The position numbers were made by a program, and so were the translations under genes. Source: Megamonas hypermegale (lineage in GTDB: Bacteria; Bacillota; Negativicutes; Selenomonadales; Selenomonadaceae). Taken from it: a stretch of 64,000 nucleotides of DNA. This document shows, piece after piece, positions 8,482 to 15,716 of the stretch. Every line of letters starts with the position of its first letter. Position 1 is the first letter of the stretch. The notes under the pieces are model-generated. The model was not told where the DNA came from. It was given only the letters and a program-made list of their open reading frames with translations, and did not search any database. The stretch covers positions 2,166,343-2,230,342 of the forward strand of contig NZ_LT906446.1 of assembly GCF_900187035.1 (NCBI RefSeq), read 5' to 3'.

Positions 8482-8576
8482 TATGGGGATAGCTCGGAGA
8501 TACTGTATTCGTTAGAATACTTGACCGAGAATTCTGCGACTTTAGTCGTGGGAGGTTCAGTATACACTGGCAAATT
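8450..8576 (+). ncRNA. Predicted omega-RNA (TnpB guide RNA) at IStron right end
   Basis: The scaffold at 8450-8560 contains nested hairpins CTCGG 8493-8497/CCGAG 8525-8529 and GTATTC 8505-8510/GAATAC 8515-8520. The terminal CGAC 8537-8540/GTCG 8545-8548 hairpin follows, ending in GGTTCAG. This is the usual architecture of TnpB right-end RNAs. The guide would be the flanking exon, 8561 to about 8576 (TATACACTGGCAAATT). The 5' limit is unknown and may extend into tnpB. Confidence 0.7.
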
Positions 8577-9163
8577 CGGAAGTTGGAATTGTAAAATGCT
8601 TTAAATTATTGATGCAACAAGAACATTATTCTATACCATCAGATGAGGAAATAAAAAGAACGATTGGTATGCCGATGATAGAGGCTATACGCGTTTTGTT
8701 CAAGGAAGATGATGAGGCATTGCTACATGAACTCAGAGATAAATACACTGTATTTGCTGATAAGTTCATGACAGAAAACACAAAGTTATATCCGCAGACG
8801 ATACCTGCCTTAAAAAAAATAAAAGAAGCTGGCGCTAAAACGGCTATCATATCTAGTAAAACTCGTCGTCGCATTATGCAGACTTTAACGCGCGATAAAA
8901 TTACCGATTTAGTGGAATTTGTCATCGGCAGTGAAGATGTTAAATCACATAAGCCTTCACCAGAGGGGATACTCATGGCAATCGAAAGATTTAAGGTTGC
9001 AAAATCAGATGTGCTTTATATTGGGGATAATGTAATTGATGGCGGTGCGGCACAAAATGCTGGTGTAGATTTTGCAGCTGTATTGACTGGAAATAATGTA
9101 AGAGAAGATTTCGTTAAAATGCCATACGTAAAAATTATGAATAGCTTAGATGAATTATTATGA
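8561..9163 (+). CDS. HAD-family phosphatase (PpaX/Gph-like), exon 2
   Basis: Joined to 6686-6718 this gives a 211-residue HAD hydrolase. Motif I D9-F-D11-Y-T is created by the splice. Motif II is the Ser of 'TAIISSKTRR', motif III the Lys in 'SHKPSPEG', and motif IV is 'VLYIGDNVIDG'. Residues about 15-85 form the helical cap, as in phosphoglycolate phosphatase or pyrophosphatase PpaX. It likely removes phosphate from a small cytosolic metabolite. Translation from the internal ATG at 8609 would lose motif I and be inactive, so function depends on removal of the IStron from the RNA. A terminator follows. Confidence 0.85.
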   Translation, partial: YTLANSEVGIVKCFKLLMQQEHYSIPSDEEIKRTIGMPMIEAIRVLFKEDDEALLHELRDKYTVFADKFMTENTKLYPQTIPALKKIKEAGAKTAIISSKTRRRIMQTLTRDKITDLVEFVIGSEDVKSHKPSPEGILMAIERFKVAKSDVLYIGDNVIDGGAAQNAGVDFAAVLTGNNVREDFVKMPYVKIMNSLDELL

Positions 9164-9236
9164 TAATGCATAAATTAAGTTAACATATTTACAATAGAAT
9201 ATAAATAAATTATAATAGTTATTATCAATAAAAAGC

Positions 9237-9272
9237 AAAGGTGCTGGACAATTATCTTCAGCATCTTTTTTT
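9237..9272 (+). terminator. Terminator after HAD gene
   Basis: Arms AGGTGCTG and CAGCATCT around a loop of about 11 nt, followed by TTTTTT. It lies between the HAD stop and the pxpA ribosome binding site. Confidence 0.75.
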
Positions 9273-9323
9273 ATACGGATTTTATTGAAAACATATTTTT
9301 ATTTTGAAAGGATGGTTTGTAAT

Positions 9324-10082
9324 ATGGTAAAAGTTGACTTAAATAGTGATTTAGGGGAAAGTTTTGGCATTTATAAAATTGGCAATGATAGCGAAGTTTT
9401 AAAGTATGTAAGCTCTGCAAATATCGCTTGTGGTCTACATGCTGGAGACCCATTTGTAATGCATAAGACAGTTAGACTTGCACTTGAAAATAATACTGCA
9501 ATCGGCGCACATCCTGGCTTTATGGATTTAAATGGCTTTGGTCGTCGTAAAATGGATTTAACAGCGCAGGAAGTATATGATTTGATTGTGTATCAAATAG
9601 GTGCTCTTTCGGCATTTGTAAAAGCTGAAGGTGGAAAAATGCAACATGTTAAACCGCATGGTGCGCTTTATAATACAGCTGCAAAAGATGAAAAATTGTC
9701 AACTGCTATTGCACAAGCGGTTTATGATGTAAACCCAGAATTAATTTTATATGGACTTGCTGGAAGTTGGCTCATAAAAGCAGGTGAAAAAGTAGGACTT
9801 AAAACGGCTAGTGAAGTTTTTGCTGATAGAACGTATCAAGAAGATGGCTCGCTTACACCGCGCAGTCAAGCAAATGCAATGATTACTGATGATGAAAAAG
9901 CTATCATGCAAGTTTTAGGTATGGTTAAAACGGGTGAAGTTACTACTGTTTCAGGTAAGAAGATAAAAGTAAAAGCTGATACAGTATGTATTCATGGTGA
10001 TAGCCAAAAGGCTTTGGCTTTTGCACAAAAAATAAACGATGCTTTAAAACGAGAAAATATTGAAATGAAAGCATTTATTTAA
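9324..10082 (+). CDS. pxpA: 5-oxoprolinase subunit A (LamB/YcsF family)
   Basis: 252 residues from ATG 9324, which is preceded by AAAGGATGG; the upstream in-frame TTG at 9285 lies too near the previous terminator. N-terminal '[12 protein letters not shown]' and 'VKPHGALYN' are PxpA family signatures. PxpA works with PxpB and PxpC in ATP-dependent opening of 5-oxoproline (pyroglutamate) to glutamate in the cytosol. It is the first gene of a seven-gene operon with short gaps and overlaps. Confidence 0.93.
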   Translation: MVKVDLNSDLGESFGIYKIGNDSEVLKYVSSANIACGLHAGDPFVMHKTVRLALENNTAIGAHPGFMDLNGFGRRKMDLTAQEVYDLIVYQIGALSAFVKAEGGKMQHVKPHGALYNTAAKDEKLSTAIAQAVYDVNPELILYGLAGSWLIKAGEKVGLKTASEVFADRTYQEDGSLTPRSQANAMITDDEKAIMQVLGMVKTGEVTTVSGKKIKVKADTVCIHGDSQKALAFAQKINDALKRENIEMKAFI

Positions 10083-10098
10083 GAAAGGATGTGTCTAT

Positions 10099-11295
10099 AT
10101 GGGTAATAAAGGTGGTTTTAATTGGAGTGTTTTACTAGGTGCTGCTTTTTTGATGGCAACATCATCTATTGGCCCTGGATTTTTAACACAGACAACAGTA
10201 TTCACACAGACATTATTAGCTAGTTTTGGTTTTGTTATTTTAATCTCTATTATTTTAGATATTGGTGCACAGCTCAATGTATGGCGTGTAATTGGTATTT
10301 CTGGCAAACGCGGTCAAGATGTAGCTAATATGGTAATGCCAGGGCTAGGATATTTTGTAGCTCTTTTAATCGTAATGGGCGGTCTTGGATTTAATATTGG
10401 CAATATCGCAGGCGCTGGCATGGGCTTTAATGTAATGTTTGGCATTGATACGGTAACAGGTGCTGTCATAAGTGCAATTATTGCTATATCCATATTTTTA
10501 TTTAAAGAAGCAGGACGCTTGATGGACAGATTTACGCAAATTGCTGGTTTCGTAATGATAATATTGACCTTATATGTAGCAATTTCTTCTGCTCCACCAG
10601 TTGGCGAAGCTATTACAAAGACTTTTATGCCAGATATCATTGACCCTATGGCTATTGTCACACTTGTAGGCGGTACAGTTGGCGGTTATATCACTTTTTC
10701 TGGTGGCCATCGCTTAATAGATGCAGGAATTGTTGGTCAAAAAGCATTGCCACAGATTACACGAAGCTCTGTAACAGGTGTATGTGTAACTGGTATCATG
10801 CGCGTTGTTTTATTCTTAGCAGCATTAGGCGTCATCTCACAAGGTCTGCAACTTGATTCAGCTAATCCACCAGCATCTGTATTCAATCTTGCAGTAGGTA
10901 ATGTTGGTTATAAAATCTTTGGCGTTGTAATGTGGGCAGCAGCTATTTCTTCTGTAATCGGTGCAGCATATACTTCTGTATCATTTATTCGCAGTTTCAG
11001 CCCTAAAATAGAAAATAATTATCGTTGGTTTGTAATTGCTTTCATCGTATTTTCTACTGTAGTTTTTGCAATTGTAGGTCAGCCAGTAAAGACTTTAATT
11101 GTAGTAGGTACTTTAAACGGTTTGATTTTGCCTATCACTTTATTAGTTATGATTATTGCAGCACATAAAAAATCTATCGTAGGAGATTATAAACATCCAT
11201 TATGGATGAGTATTTTTGGTGTTATCGTCGTTTTAATGACAGCTTATATGGGCATTTTAACCGTTATAAATCAATTGCCTAAATTATTCATGTGA
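10099..11295 (+). CDS. NRAMP-related permease of the pxp operon (YcsG-like)
   Basis: 398 residues with about 11 hydrophobic helices and the NRAMP fold. The metal-binding DPGN of helix 1 is replaced by 'SSIGPGF', as in the B. subtilis YcsG branch, so a divalent-metal role is unlikely. Its place between pxpA and pxpB suggests uptake of 5-oxoproline or a related substrate for the operon enzymes (inference). The ATG follows an AGAAAGGATG site 16 nt after pxpA. The family assignment is firm, the substrate is not. Confidence 0.85.
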   Translation: MGNKGGFNWSVLLGAAFLMATSSIGPGFLTQTTVFTQTLLASFGFVILISIILDIGAQLNVWRVIGISGKRGQDVANMVMPGLGYFVALLIVMGGLGFNIGNIAGAGMGFNVMFGIDTVTGAVISAIIAISIFLFKEAGRLMDRFTQIAGFVMIILTLYVAISSAPPVGEAITKTFMPDIIDPMAIVTLVGGTVGGYITFSGGHRLIDAGIVGQKALPQITRSSVTGVCVTGIMRVVLFLAALGVISQGLQLDSANPPASVFNLAVGNVGYKIFGVVMWAAAISSVIGAAYTSVSFIRSFSPKIENNYRWFVIAFIVFSTVVFAIVGQPVKTLIVVGTLNGLILPITLLVMIIAAHKKSIVGDYKHPLWMSIFGVIVVLMTAYMGILTVINQLPKLFM

Positions 11296-11312
11296 TATGG
11301 AGGCGATTTGAT

Positions 11313-12050
11313 TTGAATAATGATTTTGAAATAAAACCATTAGGCGAGGCTGGTATTATTGTAAAATTTGGTAATGAAATCAGCCCCGATATTCATTATA
11401 AAATAAAAGCTTTGTCGGATTATTTGGAGCAACATCCATTTATAGGCATGGTAGAATACGTTATATCATATACGAGTTTGGCAATATATTACAATCCATT
11501 TATCGTGAAAAAATCTTTTATCATGTATAAAGGTCAATCGGCTTTTCAAATTGTAGCGACATATATAAAAGATTGTGTGCAGAAAATGCAAAAAGTAGAT
11601 GAAAACAACGCTAAAGTGGTTGAAATTCCAATATGTTATGGCGGAGAATACGGGCCTGATATAGAATTTGTGGCAAAGCATAATAATTTATCTGTAGAAG
11701 AAGTTATAAAACTTCATACAGCACCGCAATACTTAGTGTATATGATTGGTTTTTGTCCTGGTTTTCCGTATTTAGGCGGTATGGATAAGCGTATTGCCAC
11801 ACCGCGCCGCGAAGTTCCACGCGTAAAAATACCAGCTCGTAGCATTGGCATTGCAGGTGAACAGACGGGTGGTTATCCAATAAGTACCCCTGGTGGTTGG
11901 CAGATAATTGGACGTACACCGATTGAAATGTTCAATCCGAAAGATGAACAAAATCCTTCGCTGCTACATTCAGGTGATTTAGTAAAATTTTATGCGATAT
12001 CTGAACAAGAGTATTTAGCACTAAAGGGGGAACAGGCAGATGAGTCTTAA
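11313..12050 (+). CDS. pxpB: 5-oxoprolinase subunit B (KipI family)
   Basis: About 245 residues. I choose the TTG at 11313, which sits 9 nt after GGAGG at 11299-11303; the in-frame GTG at 11292 lies upstream of that site. The C-terminal half carries the KipI/AHS1 signature 'GFCPGFPYLGGM', then 'PRREVPR' and 'GYPISTPGGWQIIG'. In B. subtilis KipI also inhibits kinase KinA, but the widespread role is as a 5-oxoprolinase subunit. It overlaps pxpC by 11 nt, so the two are probably made in equal amounts as a complex. The KipI/KipA pair is also homologous to the carboxyltransferase part of urea carboxylase. Confidence 0.92.
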   Translation: MNNDFEIKPLGEAGIIVKFGNEISPDIHYKIKALSDYLEQHPFIGMVEYVISYTSLAIYYNPFIVKKSFIMYKGQSAFQIVATYIKDCVQKMQKVDENNAKVVEIPICYGGEYGPDIEFVAKHNNLSVEEVIKLHTAPQYLVYMIGFCPGFPYLGGMDKRIATPRREVPRVKIPARSIGIAGEQTGGYPISTPGGWQIIGRTPIEMFNPKDEQNPSLLHSGDLVKFYAISEQEYLALKGEQADES

Positions 12051-13038
12051 AATTATCCGTCCAGGATTGTTGACTACATTGCAAGATACTGGCAGATATG
12101 GCTATCAAAAAGTAGGTGTAATAACTTCTGGTGCTATGGATGTATATTCTCTGCGCTTGGCTAATATTTTAGTGGGCAATGATGAAAATGAGGCAGCACT
12201 TGAGATAACACTTACAGGGCCGACGATAGAATTTACTTCAGATACTTTGATTGCAATTACTGGAGGAGATTTTTCACCGATAATTGATGGGCAAAAAGTG
12301 CCAACACTTAGACCTGTTGCAGTAAAAGCGGGTGCTATTTTAAAATTCAGTTCGTGCAAAGTCGGTTGTCGAGCATATCTTGCTGTAGCTGGTGGTTATG
12401 ATGTGCCAAAAGTTATGGGCAGTAAAAGCACTTATTTAAGAGCTAATATAGGTGGTTTTAATGGTCGTGTTTTGAAAAAAGGCGATTTACTAAATACGAA
12501 TGAACCGAGTGAATACGGACAACAGATGATGATAAATTTATTATCGCGCGGTGCTCATTCATTTGCTCATGCTAAATGGTGCATAAGCAAAGTTCATACT
12601 TCTGAGAAAAATTTGCGCAAACCGATTAGAGTGATGGCCGGATTGCAATACGATAGTTTTTTAGAAAAAGCCAAATATGATTTTTTTGCAACGGATTATT
12701 TGATTACAACGCAATCAGACCGAATGGGTTATCGCTTAGAAGGTGCTAAACTGGAAACAAATGGTCATTTAGAAATGATTTCTGAAGTAGCTTGCTCAGG
12801 GACAATTCAAGTGCCACCGAATGGTTTGCCGATTATTTTAATGGCAGACCATCAGACCACGGCTGGTTATCCAGTTATTGGACAGATTGCGCTTGTAGAT
12901 GTAGCGCGTATCGCTCAATTAAAACCGGGCGATAGAATTAATTTTAAATTGATTAGCAATGAAGAAGGCGAGCGATTATTTATTGCTATGGAAAAATGTA
13001 TTGAAAATATAAAAATTGCTGTAGCTGGCAAACTCTAA
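12040..13038 (+). CDS. pxpC: 5-oxoprolinase subunit C (KipA/AHS2 family)
   Basis: 332 residues. Begins with 'LKIIRPGLLTTLQDTGRYGYQKVGV', split here by its role: 'GLLTTLQDTGRYGYQ' is the AHS2 hallmark. Later 'SDRMGYRLEG' and 'ADHQTTAGYPVIGQI' also match. It forms the partner of PxpB, to which it is coupled by an 11-nt overlap, with a GGGGGAACAG site upstream of the ATG. Length is close to the usual 310-340. It is followed 15 nt later by the biotin carrier gene. Confidence 0.93.
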   Translation: MSLKIIRPGLLTTLQDTGRYGYQKVGVITSGAMDVYSLRLANILVGNDENEAALEITLTGPTIEFTSDTLIAITGGDFSPIIDGQKVPTLRPVAVKAGAILKFSSCKVGCRAYLAVAGGYDVPKVMGSKSTYLRANIGGFNGRVLKKGDLLNTNEPSEYGQQMMINLLSRGAHSFAHAKWCISKVHTSEKNLRKPIRVMAGLQYDSFLEKAKYDFFATDYLITTQSDRMGYRLEGAKLETNGHLEMISEVACSGTIQVPPNGLPIILMADHQTTAGYPVIGQIALVDVARIAQLKPGDRINFKLISNEEGERLFIAMEKCIENIKIAVAGKL

Positions 13039-13053
13039 CAGGGGGTTTTTGAT

Positions 13054-13476
13054 TTGTTATCTTTAGAGGAAATAAAAGAATTAGTAAAAGTATTAGAAGA
13101 CTCTTCTTTAAATAAATTAGAACTTAAATATGAAGACGGTAAAGTTTTATTAGAAAAAACAGTTACTGCAATAAATGAACCAGTGGTAAATACGACAGTT
13201 GCACCTATGGCAATGCCTGCAAAAACGGGCGAACAGATTGTGGAAATTACAGCACCTATGGTAGGAACTTTCTATGGTGCGCCAGACCCTAAAGCTGAAC
13301 CTTTTGTCAAAGTCGGTTCTAAAGTAACACCGAATACAGTGGTTTGTATTTTGGAAGCGATGAAATTGTTTTCAGAAATTGAAGCGGAAGTTGAAGGCGA
13401 AATCACAGAAATTCTCGTTAAAGATGGTGAATTTGTTGAATTTGGACAGCCTTTATTTAAAGTAAAAACTGTATGA
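13054..13476 (+). CDS. accB: Biotin carboxyl carrier protein (AccB-like)
   Basis: 140 residues with a TTG start at 13054 behind AGGGGG. Layout is typical: a helical N-terminus (1-35), a linker rich in Ala/Pro/Thr (40-60), and a C-terminal biotinyl domain. The biotin-accepting lysine is K104 in 'EAMKLFSEI'; most BCCPs read EAMKMxNEI, so Leu-Phe is a small variation. It pairs with the biotin carboxylase downstream. No accA/accD carboxyltransferase genes are adjacent. It may serve fatty-acid synthesis or a dedicated carboxylase built with PxpB/PxpC (see findings). Confidence 0.9.
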   Translation: MLSLEEIKELVKVLEDSSLNKLELKYEDGKVLLEKTVTAINEPVVNTTVAPMAMPAKTGEQIVEITAPMVGTFYGAPDPKAEPFVKVGSKVTPNTVVCILEAMKLFSEIEAEVEGEITEILVKDGEFVEFGQPLFKVKTV

Positions 13477-13500
13477 CGGTATTAGAGAAAGGTTTTGCTT

Positions 13501-14859
13501 ATGTTTAAGAAAGTTTTAATTGCTAATCGCGGTGAAATTGCAGTACGCATCATTCGTGCTTGCCATGAACTGGGAATTAGTGCAGTAGCTGTATATTCGG
13601 AAGCAGACAAGGACTCTTTACATGTGCGCCTTGCTGATGAAGCGTATTGTATCGGTCCTTCACAGGCTAAAAAAAGTTATTTAGATATATCGAGAATTAT
13701 AGAAACGGCTAAAGCTGCCAAGGCAGATGCCATTCATCCAGGCTATGGTTTTTTAGCAGAAAATGCGGATTTTGCTGATGCCTGTGAAAATTATAATATC
13801 ACGTATATTGGAGCAAGTGGTGAAGCTATTCGCCAAATGGGCGATAAAGCTGTAGCTAGAAAAACCATGCAAAAAGTAGGCGTGCCTGTCGTACCAGGAA
13901 CAGAAGATTTAATTCATGATGAAAAAGAAGCGCAGGAAACAGCAGAAAAAATTGGCTATCCTGTGCTCATAAAAGCGACTGCTGGCGGTGGCGGTAAAGG
14001 CATGCGCGTGGTAGAAGATAGCACAGAGCTTGTAAAAGCTTTGCGACAAGCTGCTCAAGAAGCAGAACGTTCTTTTGGTAACGCAGGCGTTTATCTGGAA
14101 AAATATTTGACACATTCTCGCCATGTAGAAATTCAGATAATGGCTGATAATTATGGAAATGTAGTTTATCTCGGTGAACGCGATTGTTCAACGCAACGCC
14201 GTCATCAAAAAGTCATTGAAGAAGCGCCTTCTCCTATCATAACGCCAGAAATTAGAAATAAAATGGGTAAAGCAGCTGTCAATGCTGCTAGAGCTGTTAA
14301 TTATAGCGGTGCTGGTACGGTGGAATTTATTGTAGATGAACATAAGAATTTTTATTTTATGGAAATGAATACGCGCATTCAGGTTGAACATCCTGTAACG
14401 GAAATGGTAACAGGTACAGACTTGATTAAAACTCAGATTATCGTGGCAGCAGGAGAAAAATTGCCATGGACACAAGATGATATTCATATAAATGGTTGGG
14501 CGATTGAATGTCGTGTAAATGCAGAAGACCCATTGCATAATTTCATGCCATGTCCTGGAAAAATAACGCGCTATAATCCTCCATTTGGCAAGGGCATCCG
14601 CGTTGATAGTGCCATGTATAAAGGATATTTAATAACGCCATTTTATGATTCAATGATTGCTAAATTAATTGTTTGGGCACCGACAAGGCAAGAAGCTATT
14701 GAAAAGATGGAAAGGGCTTTAGCTTCCTTCCGTATTGAAGGGGTGAACACTACAATTAATTTACAACGTAAAATTTTAATGACAGAAGCTTTTAAAGAAG
14801 CCAAAATTGATACAAATTATTTGGAAGAACACTTAGAAGAAATTTTAAATAAATATTGA
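13501..14859 (+). CDS. accC: Biotin carboxylase subunit (AccC)
   Basis: 452 residues from ATG 13501, with GAGAAAGG 8 nt upstream. An in-frame TTG at 13495 is less likely. ATP-grasp features are clear: 'KVLIANRGEIAVRIIRA' at the N-terminus, the glycine-rich loop 'ATAGGGGKGMRVV', 'HVEIQIMAD', 'ERDCSTQRRHQKVIEEAPS', and 'MEMNTRIQVEHPVTEM' with the catalytic Glu/Arg. It carboxylates the biotin of the upstream BCCP using ATP and bicarbonate. Length matches the family (about 450). Confidence 0.95.
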   Translation: MFKKVLIANRGEIAVRIIRACHELGISAVAVYSEADKDSLHVRLADEAYCIGPSQAKKSYLDISRIIETAKAAKADAIHPGYGFLAENADFADACENYNITYIGASGEAIRQMGDKAVARKTMQKVGVPVVPGTEDLIHDEKEAQETAEKIGYPVLIKATAGGGGKGMRVVEDSTELVKALRQAAQEAERSFGNAGVYLEKYLTHSRHVEIQIMADNYGNVVYLGERDCSTQRRHQKVIEEAPSPIITPEIRNKMGKAAVNAARAVNYSGAGTVEFIVDEHKNFYFMEMNTRIQVEHPVTEMVTGTDLIKTQIIVAAGEKLPWTQDDIHINGWAIECRVNAEDPLHNFMPCPGKITRYNPPFGKGIRVDSAMYKGYLITPFYDSMIAKLIVWAPTRQEAIEKMERALASFRIEGVNTTINLQRKILMTEAFKEAKIDTNYLEEHLEEILNKY

Positions 14860-14884
14860 TGTTTTATAAAAAGATGGTGAGATT

Positions 14885-15673
14885 ATGAATTTAGCAACAG
14901 CAACACCTAGTGAAGTTAGACAGTTGATACGCAAGGGTGAAATTGATGCACAGACAAGTGGTATGTGCAATGGATATGCCCAAGCTAATATGGCTGTATT
15001 GCCAAAAGATTTGGCGTTTGATTTCTTATTATTTACACAGCGCAATAAAAAGCCTTGTCCTGTGCTCGATGTAACAGAAGTAGGTTCACCAGTGCCAAAA
15101 CTTGTAGCGCCAACGGCTGACTTGCGCCACGATATACCACGCTATCGCATATATCGCCATGGTGAACTCACTGATGAAGTGACTGATGTAGAAAAATATT
15201 GGCGTGATGATTTAGTTGCTTTTTTATTAGGCTGTAGTTTTTCTTTTGAAGGGCCGATGTTAGAAGCTGGTTTAGAAGTTCGCCATATTACAGACCAGCA
15301 TAATGTGCCTATGTATAAGACAAATATTGAATGTATACCAGCAGGTGTATTTCATGGGCCGATGGTTGTTTCCATGCGCCCGATGAAACCAGCTGATGCA
15401 ATTCGTGCAGTACAGATTACGACGCGCATGCCATTTGTACACGGTGCGCCAATTCATATTGGTGACCCTGAAGCAATCGGCATAAAAGATATAGATAAAC
15501 CTAATTTTGGTGAACGCTCAGAAATAAAACCGGGTGAAATTCCAGTATTTTGGGCATGCGGTGTAACGCCACAAGCGGTGGCAATGGCAGTGAAACCAGA
15601 ATTTATGATAACGCATGCACCTGGTTATATGTTCATAACAGATGTATTAAATGCCGAACTTTCAATAATGTAA
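14885..15673 (+). CDS. DUF1445 putative hydro-lyase / D-glutamate cyclase-like (YcsI family)
   Basis: 262 residues matching the YcsI/DUF1445 family: 'IRKGEIDAQTSGMC', 'GYAQANMAVLP', 'CSFSFEGPMLEAG', 'GPMVVSMRPM' and 'THAPGYMFITD'. YcsI sits in the kip/pxp operon of B. subtilis as well. Mammalian relatives convert D-glutamate to 5-oxo-D-proline, so a link with 5-oxoproline is reasonable for this last gene of the operon. The enzyme activity here is inference. The ATG follows AAGATGGTGAG. A terminator follows the stop. Confidence 0.85.
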   Translation: MNLATATPSEVRQLIRKGEIDAQTSGMCNGYAQANMAVLPKDLAFDFLLFTQRNKKPCPVLDVTEVGSPVPKLVAPTADLRHDIPRYRIYRHGELTDEVTDVEKYWRDDLVAFLLGCSFSFEGPMLEAGLEVRHITDQHNVPMYKTNIECIPAGVFHGPMVVSMRPMKPADAIRAVQITTRMPFVHGAPIHIGDPEAIGIKDIDKPNFGERSEIKPGEIPVFWACGVTPQAVAMAVKPEFMITHAPGYMFITDVLNAELSIM

Positions 15674-15680
15674 AATAAAA

Positions 15681-15713
15681 AAAGCGTATCTAATTTATTT
15701 AGATACGCTTTTT
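15681..15713. terminator. Bidirectional terminator between pxp operon and scrB
   Basis: AAAGCGTATCTAA and TTAGATACGCTTT arms around a 5-nt loop, with A-run before and T-run after, between two converging operons. Confidence 0.88.
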
Positions 15714-15716
15714 CTA

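Larger units (their letters stand above)
6719..8560 (+). mobile_element. IStron: group I intron fused to an IS200/IS605-type element carrying tnpB
   Basis: 1842 bp inserted directly 3' of TTGAT, the target reported for Clostridioides difficile IStrons. The left end carries an imperfect hairpin (about 6727-6760, with CTTGTGATT facing AATCATGAG). The right end has the typical IS605 hairpin GCGACTTTAGTCGT and ends in GGTTCAG. No target duplication is visible, as expected for this family; TAT occurs at both the element start and the right flank. Inside lie a group I intron core (6714-7110), tnpB (7340-8449) and an omega-RNA-like 3' end. No tnpA is present, so transposition would need a transposase from elsewhere. 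The HAD frame on the two flanks joins exactly. Confidence 0.9.
6719..8560 (+). ncRNA. Self-splicing group I intron (IA-like) of the IStron
   Basis: P1: exon/intron 6714-6722 (TTGATTATT) pairs with 6767-6775 (AATAGTCAG), placing a U.G pair at the 5' splice site after U6718. Core helices can be read: P3 6812-6819 with 7046-7053 (one mismatch); P4 TGCTG 6833-6837 with CAGCA 6964-6968; P6a CTCC 6975-6978 with GGAG 6984-6987; P7 GACTA 6998-7002 with TAGTC 7084-7088. Then P7.2 CTCAGT 7021-7026 with ACTGAG 7036-7041, and P9 CCGTTA 7093-7098 with TAACGG 7105-7110, capped by GAAA. The strings 'TTCAACGACTA' and 'AAGATATAGTC' are classic group I P7 segments. The intron ends in G8560, the expected terminal guanosine. 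A 3-bp P10 (TAT 8561-8563 with 6768-6770) is possible. Confidence 0.9.

Noticed and set aside
8609..9163. HAD hydrolase as an independent gene starting at ATG 8609
   Set aside because: The frame extends upstream to the IStron end at 8561 and lacks motif I without exon 1; joining to 6686-6718 gives a full-length family member.
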